Part shown: piece after piece, positions 26,613 through 38,337 of the stretch | Numbering within the stretch: position 1 is the first letter of the stretch | How the letters are laid out: each line of letters begins with the position of its first letter | From: Galbula dea | Taxonomy: Eukaryota; Chordata; Aves; Piciformes; Galbulidae | Assembly: GCA_013399015.1 (NCBI GenBank) | Contig: VWZX01009068.1 | Coordinates: 614,816 to 678,815, forward strand | Length of the DNA: 64,000 bases | Direction of reading: 5' to 3' | The notes under the pieces: generated by a model | The model's database searches: none | Told to the model about the DNA's origin: nothing | What the model saw: only the letters and a program-made list of their open reading frames with translations | Program-made: the position numbers and the translations under genes

Positions 26613-26625
26613 TGGACTTTGACCT
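26613..26625 (-). promoter_or_regulatory. Candidate HNF4/DR1 nuclear-receptor motif
   Basis: On the reverse strand the 13 bases read AGGTCAAAGTCCA, a direct repeat of AGGTCA-like half sites with one base between (DR1). The 'CAAAGTCCA' half is the form favoured by HNF4. A small inverted repeat, CACCTTTGGTG, lies at 26631-26641. Single motif matches of this kind arise often by chance, so binding is only a possibility. Confidence 0.25.
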
Positions 26626-27164
26626 GACTTCACCTTTGGTGTAAAAACTGAAATTCCTTTCCTGCAAGGACCAGATAATTCTCTGCCTGCAGTGGATAAT
26701 GAATAAGGATTTGTTTGCAATCAGAATACCAATTTTAGTTTCATTTCTTCTTGATTTTGTTTCATCTTGATTATTTTCCAGTTTGGCTGTTAATTTGTTA
26801 AAGCATTTTGGAAAAAAAAATCATTATTACAAACTATTTCTTTTCCTCCAGCTGCTAAGTTAAAATGCATATATTTTAAAAGCAGAATAACAATGATTCC
26901 AATTACTTTTTTAACTGTTATTTTTTTCATAGTGACTCAACAATTTCCACTGCATTAAGTGGTTTGATACCCAGATCACAGGAAATGCAAACACAACAAT
27001 CAAAGTGATTTCTTTAGACAGCTTGATAGGAAGAGGAGGAGGTGTAAATATAAAGGGAAAGGGCCAGAACAACAATACAAATCTTTTTGTTGTGCTGGGG
27101 AAAAAGTCCAACTAAAGTATAAGATGTTTTGATACTTAAGGATTTCTAAACTGATTTAATACGT

Positions 27165-27754
27165 AAGATTTTGGCCAACAAGATCCTGGGCTGCATCCCC
27201 AGCAGTGTGGCAAGGAGGGTGAGAGAGGAGATTCTGCCCTTCTGCTCTGGGGAAACCTCTCCTGCTCCTGCTCAGCACAGGAGAGACACGGACCTGTTGG
27301 AGTGGGTCCAGAGGAGGCCACAAACATGATCTGAGGACTGGAAGCCCTCTGCTATGAGGGCAGGCTGAGAGAGTTAGGGTTGTTCAGCCTGGAGAAGAGA
27401 AGGCTCCAGGGATACCTTAGTGCAGCCTTGCAGTACTTAAAGGGGCCTGTAAGAAAAACAGGGACAATCTTTTTAGCAGGACCTGTTGTAACAGGACCAG
27501 TGGTGATGGTTGGAAACTAAAAGAGGTAGATTTAGAGTAGATAGAAGGAAGACATTTTTGGTGGTGGTGAAACACTGGAAAATGTTGCCAGGAGAGGAGG
27601 GTAGATGCTTCATCCCTAGAAACATTCCAGGTCAGGCTGTTTGGAGCACTCTGAGCAACCTGCTCTAGACGGAGATGTCCCTTCTGACTGCAGGGGCATT
27701 GGACTATATGACCTTGAAAGGTCCCTTCCAGCTCAAACCATTCTGTGGTTTAAA
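27165..27754 (+). mobile_element. CR1 LINE fragment: ORF2 end plus 3' UTR (plus strand)
   Basis: The longest CR1 copy here, about 590 bp. Its first part corresponds to the end of the CR1 ORF2 protein (endonuclease/reverse transcriptase): one frame of the DNA reads 'LGCIPSSVARRVREEILP' and later 'LLEWVQRR', as in the C-terminal tail of that protein. Stops and frame breaks follow, so it is dead. The second part is the 3' UTR, with 'CAGCCTGGAGAAGAGAAGGC' near 27387, 'CAACCTGCTCTAGACGGAGA' near 27657, 'GGACTATATGACCTTGAAAG' and 'GGTCCCTTCCAGC'. It ends in a decayed 'ATTCTGTGGTT' tail. The catalytic reverse-transcriptase core is absent because of 5' truncation. The phrase 'GAGATGTCCCTTCTGACTGC' links it to the copy at 3.6 kb. 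Confidence 0.95.
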
Positions 27755-30700
27755 CTTCGTGCTTTGGTCTGAGGAATTACACCTCCTGCAGGCATAAAAG
27801 TTTTACCTGGAGGTTTTCTGTAGGTGGACATCAATTAGATTGAAATAAGGATTATCTGGTTTTAGCATTAGGGGTATATACAAGTGAACAGAAGACACTG
27901 TCTTTTCCTTTAGGGCCTTCCTCCACATACATCTCAAACTGCAGAGCTGAGACCCAGTATTTTGTCTTCTGAGTTATTACCAACCAAAAAGATGGCTTCC
28001 CAAATAACCTCATGGATAGGTGTTTTCTGAAAGCTTTTCATTAAAGGATAATTCACTATTACTTACTCAGTATATAAACAGAAAAAAAAGCAAACACCAA
28101 AATCCACACACAAAAAACAGAGCAGAATTTGATCCATTATCTTTAGGATTAATGCCTGAATGACACAGCTACAATAGAACTGGCAGCTTTTCCTGCTAAT
28201 GTATTTATATTGCATTGTATTATGAATATTACTAACACTCCATTTGCAGGTGACCTAATCAGTTAATATACTCCTCTGAAAAATGTTATATTTCCCTGCT
28301 GCAAATGAATGTTTAAGCTGACTTGTAGAAATCTATTTCCATCCCTTTTCATTCAAATATTCCCATTTCTAACTTCATTACTTCAACATTTGGCATGGAA
28401 CACTTAAGACTGTGTGAGGCATCCTGTGATCAGCATCCATGGGCTAAGAATGTTGGTAGAAACCACTGTGAAACTGCAAGGTTTCCCCAGAAAATACAAG
28501 TGCTCTGCTTGATCTCCCTCTCAAACAACATCTCTGACAAGTAGAAACAACAACAAAGATCAGCAATTTCACTAAAATGCTTTCATGTCAGCATAAGTGA
28601 GTTCTCATAAATTTTGATGGGACATGTATGTAGATGTAAAACAGGAAATAAAATGAATAGGAAGTGCAACATAACCCATTTAGGCAAAGTTTTTAAATTA
28701 GGCAAGAATAACAGTCACAAATTCATGATTAGTCATAAAAATGATGAGACCTTTACTCCTCCTCTGCCAGTGTTTCTGCACTTCTTGCTTTGTGTTCAGC
28801 TATAATTTGTTGATTAAATTAACATTTTCTATAGGCATGTTCATGGAATGAGCAGCAAGGGTTATTATGGTCTTAAAGCCGTTTCCTTGGCATTTTACAA
28901 GGCAAGCATAAATCACATTTCATATTTCAGAGTTTCCACTTCCCTTGAGGGTCTTGAATGAGGAAAGTGCTAACTTAAGCAAAAGAAAGTGAAATGCCTG
29001 TATTTCTGAAATATTATTGCAAGAGGAAAGAAACTAGAGATGGAAGGAACATTCTGAAAGAAGTCAGCATGGAGACTTTAACCCTAGTTGTGTGGCCTAG
29101 AACTTTGTTGTTTCTCTGGTAACACTGCAATAGTATCTACTCATTTACCAAGTTGTTCTTCTGGGTGTGGTACTCATGATTTACAAAGAAGGTTGAATTA
29201 TGTGTAATTAAGGTTAAGGAAATGAAGAAATTAACTACCTATCTGCAGTATGAATTTGTCAGCCCAGGTATTCTCAAGCAGTTGGAGATAATCAACAGTA
29301 CACCAGATTAACAGCTAAGTGCTACAGTGTCATTCCTAGATCATTATCTATATAAATATTCATCTAGAGAAAGCAAAACTGCATAATCAGAATTTTTTGC
29401 TTACTAGAATAACAGGGACAAAGCATCATCAATGGGAAAGGATAGTTGCAAGTATGCACTGACTGTGTAAATGTTGATAAAATCCTTTGCATTTTAGACA
29501 GACATTTTACTGTCTTAAACCATCTCATACCTAAAACATACCACAAAAAAAGCATTTGTTCATAGGCATCTTGATTTTCCCAGTTGCAAACATGCAGGAC
29601 ATGCTTAGAGGAGGAATAAAAATGTGAGGATCCTGAAGCTCCAGATGACCTGAGATGGTTGGCTGACACAGTACAATACAGGAGATACTAATCAACATCC
29701 CAAAGCACTAAATGCCAGCTTGTGTCTGAGGTAACAAGCTCTGTTTCTCAGCATCCGCTGAAATAATGGCAAGAGTATGCAGATGCAGCTTTATTTCTAC
29801 ATCAACTCATAATCATTATCTTGGCTATCTCTGGCTCATTTTCTGTAGTATGGTGCAGATATAACTATGGCTACTTTTCTTACTCAGTCACGTATTTTTT
29901 TGCTAGCCATAACCTAAATTATCATGCTGCATTGAGCCTATACTCCATGTGGTGTGCATCTGAGATCATCTTGAAGAGTTAGATTTGCCATGCATGCAAG
30001 ACAGATGATTTGCAGTAGCAAAACCAAATGTGGAATAAAGCCTTAATGATTTATCCATAAGGCTAAGTAGGATTGCAAGTTTAAATCTCCTGCAACAGCT
30101 TGCTTGTTTCCACTTGTGGGATAAATAGCAGCACAGAAGAAATATCAAGTACTCCCAGACCAAATTGCTCTCATCCCAGAACAGTCAGTCCTGGTTACTA
30201 CTACACTTCCAGAGTATGATGTCTTCCAGAATGCAAGTGGAATTTATAGGCACTTTGATTATCTTCCTGAAAAAAGAGAGGAAAATATGTCTAGCAGGGA
30301 AAAGATTTGCCTTGCATAACCTGGTGATTTTTCATTCTGCCATAAAAGCTAGGTTACAGTGTTTGCACAATGCTGTCAGGCTGATGAAAGTCAGAACTAT
30401 TTTGGAAAAGAAAATGAAAATGAAAACCATGCTGACAGAAAAGAGAAGGTAGTGTTTGTCCCAGATAGGACAAATCTTACCTCAGTGGTCCACATAAATA
30501 TTAAGACTACAAAACCAGTTTGATACTCAGCTAGTTCTGTTGCAACAGTTTTCCCCTTTCAGACTTTTGGCTTGTTTCTTACTCTCTTACTTGCTGCTCT
30601 TCATTTCTTTTAGCTTCATTGGGCCAAATTCCAATCACCTGAACAGGGAGAGTGGGATGGGAGGCTAATAGCATGTACAGAAATAGAACTTAAATCTTGT

Positions 30701-33102
30701 TGGACCTAGCAACAGCTGCAGAAGCTTCATTTCTATAAAATATTCTTTACTGATGCTTTCTCATTTTTAGATAAACAAATGTGACATGCAATGACTGGGA
30801 TTAGTTGTGGCAAGTCAGTAATGGCTAAGAATGCCACCTTACCATATGTCAGTGGACAGAACTGGGAGCTTCAGTTTGGGTTGGTTTGTGGTTTTTTTAC
30901 ATATAAAGGATATTTTCTTTATGCCAGCTTTGATCTTGTCACAAGAGAATTAGTTGTAAATTTAGAAAAAATTGCTTTGCTTGACATTCATTTCTTCATG
31001 ACCAGAATAGATCTGGAGTACTTAAAAAAAGCTCTCATAGTGTGACTGCCTGAATGAGTGAAATAAAAAAACCTCCAGCAACAATAAAAAAAACCCCTAA
31101 ACACAATCAAGAGAGATTATAAATGTCTCACTAAAACTGATGACAAAAGCTCACTCCCACATCCAAATCTTTACTTCCAAAAAGGGAAAAAAAGCTTTCT
31201 TAGAATTAACAAGCTTCCAAATTTTTCAAGCCAAGCCCTGGCAACAAGAAAGCCCCAACCACTGCAGAATTATCAGTGCTTATTCATTAGGAATTACAAC
31301 TGATTTAAATAACCATGCATGTGAGAGAAACAACAAAACTACCAGGTGAACTTTTCCATAACACTAACAACAAAGAACCTTTGTGTATTAACACTTACCA
31401 CTTTTCAACTCCAGCAGCCATTTCAAATAGTCTATTTTTGCTAAGTGGCAATTAAGAGAACACAGTAAGAGTCTGCAAAGGGTATTAGGACAGGAGAGAG
31501 AAATATTAAGTTTTTCAGGGGAGCATAACAAAAAGCAAGGGAATGGAACTCTAGAAAAACCAGTGGCCTGATCCTCCAAAGAGCCACAAGCCAATATCTC
31601 ATTTCCTATTTTGAGACCCCCTAATTAATTCCTCTCTCTCTTTTTTTTTTGGTAACATTCATCAGATATTTATAGAGCACCATCTTTTCCTTGTTCATTG
31701 CTAAGTAAAGTAAGGTTAATGGTTTCAATAGCATCTGTGGCTCAATACTACATGTTTACAAAAGTAAGTTATTAAGCTATGTACCAGCTTAATAGGAACT
31801 GACTTTGAAATGTGTTATTTTGTGCATTTAATCTTCCAAGTAAATTGTGAAAGTCCCAGAACTGAGGCTTTTTGAAGGGATTGACGGTGAAAAAGCTTAG
31901 TGTAGTTGTTTTAAAAGGTCTGCAATCTGCATATTTTTCTATATGTCCTCCAGGCCATTTGCAGACCACCAGAACCAATCATCCTATTTCAGTGCATTAT
32001 TAGAGCCTTTCTCCTGAATGTAGCTATTCTGTGCACAGGCTATTCTGTACTCCCAGCTTTCTGAGCTATCCCACAAAGTGATAAATGCACATGTGGAAAT
32101 GACCCAGAAGAAATGACTAAAGGCTTCCTTCAGGTCCTGGAGAAGCTGGTGTCCAGGAGCTACACCAGGAAAATTAATCTAGCCTACTACCCAGTTCTAG
32201 CCTAGGTCTGAGGAACCTCTGTCTCCAAAGATCAGCTTGCAAAATAAGGCACTCTGTCAGAAGTCTATTGTTGGATGACACCTTTCCAGGCTCTTCTCTG
32301 ATACAAAGAGAGCAGTGAACATAGCTTTTGCGCATTGTTTGATTTATGCATTTGTGATCAACTACTTTGCCAGCTGTAGAGGGAGCGCAGCTCAGGCAGC
32401 AGCCCATCAACTGTAGCCAAATAAAGAAAGTCTTATCTACATTTTACTGTGGAAACATCAGATCAGAGAACCCACATGAGTTATAGAAATTGGAGATTAG
32501 ATGCTAAAAGAGTCTCTGCTTCTAATGAAACCTTAAGGCCTTTGATTTAAGTCCTCCTCAAAATAGCACAGTTTGTTATCTGAGTGATTGCAACTGGAAA
32601 TAGAATGAGACAGGTAAGCAGTTCTCATTTGCAAAGAACTGGGGACTACTCCCTTGTTTTTGGGACGTTTTAACTTTCTTTTCTTCAATTGTACTTCATC
32701 TTTCTTTTTTCCTCTTCTAGCTCCTACCTAAATCCTTCACACTGCATTTAGAACCAAATAAAGCATTAATATGTTCATCTGTGTGAAATGTTCTCTTAAC
32801 TATTACCTCGGGCAGTCATTTAGTTCAATCTGATAGAGGAATGCATTGACATTGTTAAGGTTAATGACCCAATGATTAACAATACACATTTTGCAGCTCA
32901 ATGCTTCCAGTCACTGTTTCAGAGTAATGTGAACAACGACATGTATATTATGCTACAATATCCTGGAGTCTTTTTTTTCTACATAATAGGTGGTGTAAAA
33001 GAAATCACCCCATGCTCAAATCAGTAATTCTAAAAGATGGACAAAGTTCTATACTTATCGAAAACGTGAGGAGCTTCACTGAGCTCATAGATGCTAATAC
33101 AT

Positions 33103-33114
33103 TAATCCTGATTA
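33103..33114. promoter_or_regulatory. Candidate K50/OTX-type homeodomain palindrome
   Basis: TAATCCTGATTA is an inverted repeat of TAATC with two central bases. TAATCC is the core bound by K50 homeodomains (OTX, PITX, CRX family), and the reverse strand offers TAATCA. A motif match only. Confidence 0.2.
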
Positions 33115-35531
33115 GCTCATAAAGTCAGTCAGCTTATAATTTGTGTCCTGCTGCATTTAAATAAATCATCCACAGTTTTTAAAAAAGATACTTTGAATGC
33201 TCATAATTATGTCTTGCTAAAGCTGTGTTACACTGGATAACCCACAGCACAGATCTGATCTGAACTGATGATCCACTTGATTGCACTTCTATCCAGAGCA
33301 CTGTTATGCTGACCATGGGCAGTCAGCTGTGCTTGGCAAAAAAGGAGATCTGTAGGGAAGAGGAACACTCAAGTCTCACATAAGGTCACCTAGAACAGAT
33401 GTACTTTTTTGAAACTTTTGAGCAAATCTAAAATAGGAAGGTGAGTTGGTAATGTTTCTCTGTGTGCACCATGAGGCCGTGGTGGGTTTGATGGTGTTAT
33501 GCATGTGTACTGTCCTCTGGAAGCAGGATCTGCATTTGAGTACAAACAGAGTTTCTTCCTCTTGAATACTATATTTTGTGGATATTTTTGACCTCCAATG
33601 TGATGTAGTTGACAAGAGTAAGAGTAATCTCACTCAGTTGCCTTAAAAAAATTGGAATTTCCTTGTTTAGGTTTATCACTTTGGTTGGAGAGCACAGATA
33701 TCTAAACCCACCATAGCTGCAGGAAACATTATTCTTCTTGTTCTTATTATTTCAGCAATGTGATCCTCATTTGAGTATCCCCAATTATAAACACTAAGTA
33801 ATTCATTGAGCTTCAGGGGACCCCACTTCATTAACATTTTCAACTATTGCACAGGACCAAAATCTATGCTTGGACTTGCATGTAATAGGTAATTTTGAAG
33901 TGAATTTTAGGCACAACATAATGAGCTGAGAAAACAAATAGGAAAGTGGAAAATTTTGCTAAGGAAGGAGATGAACAAAATCAAATGGTTAGTCATATCT
34001 GTCATTAAGCCATCCTAACAGATTAGTGAATACATTTATTTTTATTTATTTTAAATGAAGAGATGAGATGAGAATCAACTTACAATATATCACTCCTATT
34101 TGATTTCCAACTGTAGGCACCTGAGTGTTCTGATTTTCAGTTCTGTTTGAGAGCATGTTCTATTTAATTAGTGGAAAAGGTAAGTCTGAATACTTTTGAT
34201 AGTTATTTGGGTGATTAAGTATGGACTAAAGAAACTTTCTTAATTATTTAGCTAAAAATGTGGAACTACAGCCCAGATCCTCATTCATGTTTACACATTA
34301 GTTCACTGCAGCAAAATCTATACCCTATAAATTATGCAGGAGTTACAAATGAGTTAAATAATTAGTCCTGGAGAATGCTTTTCAAGGTGAGTTGTCCATC
34401 TCAGAGGGGCATCACTTTGAAGAAGGTATGTCTCATTTCTCAACCATCTATGTGAGCCTGTGCTACACAATACTCAACTTTCCCTCACAATGGCTCATGC
34501 ACTACCAAATTTTAGAGGTCTAAGACTCAGAAGATTTGTGAAGTGAGGCTTGAGCAATTACTATTCCTCTGCATCCCTCTTAAATCCAGTGCTGTACATG
34601 CTGCATCTGATAGACAGGCAGTATATTGAAGCATCCCAAACCTATCAGCATCAGAATGCACTACAGTGCTGTGAAAGGTCATTTGCTGATCATTAGATGC
34701 AGCAGGAATATGCTAATCCACGCCAGCAAGAAAGAAAATTTCATGAAGAGAAATATCTCTCTTTCAGAAGAAAATCAGGATGAAAGGCTACAACATGAAG
34801 GCATGGATCAAAGTAAAGAGACAGGAGGCAAAATCTCTCCTCCATGCTTAACAGAAGCAGCCAAGATAATGGCAGTAAAGCATTCCAAAGACATGTAGCA
34901 GTTCAACAAAGATGCCTTTCGTTTAATGCCCATGTTTTTTTACTCTTTCCTCTGTAACTTTATGGAAACAGACAACACCACCTGACTCATTCTTGTCTGG
35001 TTTTGAGATGATTTCTTAACAACATTTTTTTACTGGCTCTGTATCTTCTCAATATTTTTAACACTTTCTCCTCATGAATATGTAGCTTGTTTAATGTATA
35101 TGTAATTATCTTTGTTCTCAGGGCAGAAAATTTTAAGTGTATTTTTAAAGGTTGTGTTTTAAGCAAGCTATGAATAGAAGAAATCTCTTGGGTCGTCAGG
35201 TTCTTTCTGACATGGACAATCTCATGCCCACATGCTTTAAACAGAACTATTTATTTCTTAAAGTAATTAAAGTAAACTTTTTATTTTTGCTCATGTTGTT
35301 GGACTGCTGTTTTCACTGTTTAATTGACTAATATAGACACAGCCTCTAACTCTGATGAAGCTATAATGTGCTGCCAGACATGTTTCTTCAATTAATAGTC
35401 ATGCTTATAATTCTTAGAGAGCTTTTTATATTATATGACTGTTCAAGTGACCTTCTTAGACAGTGTGTGAACTAGATCACTTTGCACATAAGAAAATGTT
35501 AGGAAGATCCTATTATTGTAATGATGTACGT

Positions 35532-35549
35532 ATGTAATTGCAATTACAT
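35532..35549. promoter_or_regulatory. Perfect 18-bp palindrome with paired TAAT cores
   Basis: ATGTAATTGCAATTACAT equals its own reverse complement. It contains TAAT and ATTA separated by TGCA, a spacing compatible with homeodomain dimers. It could equally be chance in AT-rich DNA. Confidence 0.25.
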
Positions 35550-37433
35550 TTTATAAAATAATTCTATAACCTCAAACATTCAAGAAACACCAGACACTGT
35601 ACACTATAGATAAAATATGAGTCAAAAAAAAACTCCAAGCAAACAAAAAATTGTCAGGAGACTGTCCTGTTTTTCTAGCAAAACATTCCTGGGTTTTGAG
35701 GAGTTTTCAAAGCCAGGCATATATATTTATTTTTGCCCAGAATTAATGTGACTATTACTTCCATAGCTCTGGCATTAAAATAAAACAGTACCCTAAGATT
35801 TGTTTCACATTATCCATCTCTAAGTGGGTCCTAGTTAGCACAGTAGTTACCCTCAATCTTGCTAGCTCAGTGAAACACTTAGGTCTGGGCAGATCTTTGA
35901 TTCAATTAATCTTTGTTGTGTGTTTTCACATTCTCTATCATAATGATCAGTCCTGATCTAAGATGCCTTAGGTGCTCCACTATTAAATCCTTTAACTACT
36001 GGCTGAGCTCTTCCACCAAAGATTTTGTCACCTGAATAGATGAGACAAAGGATATTGAAGGTACAAAAGACATGACTTGCCCCATGAAAATACACTCAAG
36101 GTACAGCGAGGAGAAATCTTCCCCAATACTCTCCATAGCTTATTTCATCACCGATGCCAACTGCTCCTCATTTTGAGAGGACAGTGACTAGCACATCAGC
36201 CACTTCAATTATTGAAACAAAAACCCAACCAACTTCAAAGCAGTTGATAAGAACACAGTATTTGGACATATTGTCATGTTAGCACAGACAGTGGAGCTTT
36301 TACTCTTAACTACGTTTTGAAATGATCCTCTATCACAGGCAAAAATGCTGAACACCAGCAAATATCTCTAAGAAGCAGAAAAGTTAATCATAACAAATTT
36401 AATTCTGTCTTCATCAGAGCAAGTAAAATGCCACTTTCACTTTAACAAGACTGCACAAACAAATTAATTCTAAATGAGGCAGCATCATCCTGTCAGTTCT
36501 TTTACAGGGCTCAGTTCTACCTTCTGCTGCTTTTCTTACTCTGGAAATTGCCTTCCAGGAGGTAAGGGAAGACTTCCCCTGTGTGAAAACACCACACAGT
36601 AAAACACATACCAAAAAGAAATGAAAACTATATTGCTCTGACTACATCTTATTGAGCTTCAGAGAATTAACTCAGGTACCCATGTCTAGTGCCTATTTAT
36701 CCTATACTTTTGCTAGATGATGTTCAAAAAGAAAACAAAATGGGCATTTCTGAAATGTGAATTAGATCTAAAGGTATATCCACTGAGTACAGGAGAGGTC
36801 TGGGTTTCCAAGGAGCATAAATACTTTCTTGCAAAGATCTGGAGCTAGATGGGGTGAAAGTTCTCCTGCATTTGAAGCACAGCCCTGAAGTGTGGAGGAT
36901 GAGATAGAAGGGGAATGTGCCATAGCTCAGCATCAAGATGTTTTGCACCATCATATTGAAATGTAATCTGTAATGATCCTTATTTTGCTATTATTTTCCA
37001 TGCTATCATCAAAGCAAAGAGACCCTGAGACCTCACTAGGATGTTGAATCAGTTTTGATTAAGAAGCTTTTATGAACTAAACTGAAAAGGGAAAAATCAG
37101 AGGCACTGTGCCTATTTTTAGAGGCATTAAAATGGGGCAAAAGCTAAAAGTTTTTGCCTAAAGTGACCCAGGAAAATAATTGGTGAGAACACCTCACGGA
37201 GCTCCTGAATCCCAGTCAGACATCCAAACCAAAGAAACTCCTATTTCTCACATTGCTCAATCACCTGGGCATGCACTTAAAACTGGAGGTGATTAGCCAA
37301 GGTGAAAGTGGAGGGCAAGGAAGCGGTTTTCTTCCATTTTATCCTCTTGCCTTCACATTGGTTAAACAAAAAGCTTGTTCTTTTATTTCTAAATCACAGC
37401 CTATGACTTCGTGCTTTTCTCCCCCAAGAACAT

Positions 37434-37490
37434 CCTTTTTTTTTTTTTACCTCCCTCTCTCCTTCATCTTTCCCTGCTCCCTTTCTCTAT
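37434..37490 (+). repeat. Pyrimidine-rich tract
   Basis: A T-run of about a dozen bases followed by C/T-rich sequence such as 'CCTCCCTCTCTCCTTC'. It inflates phenylalanine/leucine/serine-rich frames that are not genes. It sits just upstream of the X-box-like motif at 37505. Confidence 0.7.
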
Positions 37491-37504
37491 GTGGTTCATT
37501 GGCA

Positions 37505-37517
37505 GTTGCATAGCAAC
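37505..37517. promoter_or_regulatory. Candidate RFX X-box
   Basis: GTTGCATAGCAAC is a perfect inverted repeat of GTTGC around three bases, the arrangement recognised by RFX-family factors (X-box). RFX sites control ciliary genes and, in another context, MHC class II genes. No gene is visible nearby, so if functional it would be a distal or intronic site. Confidence is limited to motif similarity. Confidence 0.3.
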
Positions 37518-38171
37518 AGCATGTTCCTTAAAAAAGAGATTTGCCAGATATAAAAGACTGAATGAAAAAAGTGAGTTCTACAAGGTCTTGACAAGACCAT
37601 AAACCAACCATATTTTCTGACTGGTTCTTTCCAAAGAAGTACCTAGGGAGGTGTATGGGCTGAAGGAAGGTCAGAGTCAAGAAGAATCAGCCTTTTTGAC
37701 ACTCATTCCCAGTTGTCCTTTTTCTAGGCCCCTAGGCAGGGTCCTTCCTGTATTTAGAAAGACCAAAGAACAGTGAATGATAAAAGAAGGAAGGACAGTT
37801 TAAGGTCCAAACAATGAATGAGAGACCCATATCAAGGAAAAAAAAAGGAAAGGAAATAAATCTGGTATTTTTCTCACAGCCATGCTTAATTCCTGCAAAA
37901 TTCCTGATTGTACTTCTAGCTTTGTACCTTTGAAGGATCCTTTCCAAAAGGCAAACTGACTTGTTCAAGGACACACATGAACAAAAGCAAGTCTTAAAAG
38001 TTATTGATTCTTCTTACTATATACTCATTGGAGATCCCACTGTGATACCTTAATTACTAGTGCAGTTTAGCCACATTTCTCTTAGACAACAGTCACCTAG
38101 GATACTCCAACACAGGCCAGACTTAAGAAAGTCAAACAACTTACACACAGAAAATGGAAGCCAGGCCTTTG

Positions 38172-38337
38172 ATAGAAACATAATCACAGTTGGAAAGGAC
38201 CTTGAAGATCATCAAGTCTAACTGATAGCCCTGCACTACTGCTATCCCTAAGCCATCCCCCTAAGTGCCACATCTACCCCTTTTCTGAACCCCTCCAGGG
38301 ATGATGACTCCACCACTGCCCTGGGAAGCCTATTGCA
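38172..38337 (-). mobile_element. CR1 LINE 3' fragment (minus strand)
   Basis: Reading left to right this is the reverse complement of a CR1 3' end: 'ATAGAAACATAATCACAG', 'TTGGAAAGGACCTTGAAGAT', 'CAAGTCTAACTGATAGCCC', 'CCAGGGATGATGACTCCACC' and 'CCTGGGAAGCCTATTGCAAT'. About 165 bp, 5'-truncated (its right side). The order and wording parallel the copy at 45.0 kb, so the two probably share a subfamily. No coding part remains. Confidence 0.92.

Larger units (their letters stand above)
21977..27164. other. Non-coding AT-rich unique sequence
   Basis: No supported gene. Holds the (TTTTG)n array at 22221-22248, a weak exon-like interval at 22421-22456 and an HNF4-like motif at 26613-26625, each described separately. 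Frames do not exceed 88 codons and none is recognisable. Confidence 0.65.
27755..38171. other. Non-coding AT-rich unique sequence (10 kb without a recognised repeat)
   Basis: The longest stretch in the window with no recognised mobile element. Frames reach 101 codons (reverse, 29364-29669) without any domain I know. Homeodomain-type palindromes occur at 33103-33114 and 35532-35549. A pyrimidine-rich stretch followed by an RFX-type motif lies at 37434-37517. Confidence 0.6.

Noticed and set aside
27136..27327. 63-codon reverse-strand frame rich in proline and serine
   Set aside because: It is antisense to the CR1 ORF2 remnant and reflects the higher G+C of that element.
34626..34898. 90-codon plus-strand frame, hydrophilic and without low complexity
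   Set aside because: It looks more protein-like than most but has no recognised domain, no convincing splice sites and an upstream stop. Kept as chance.
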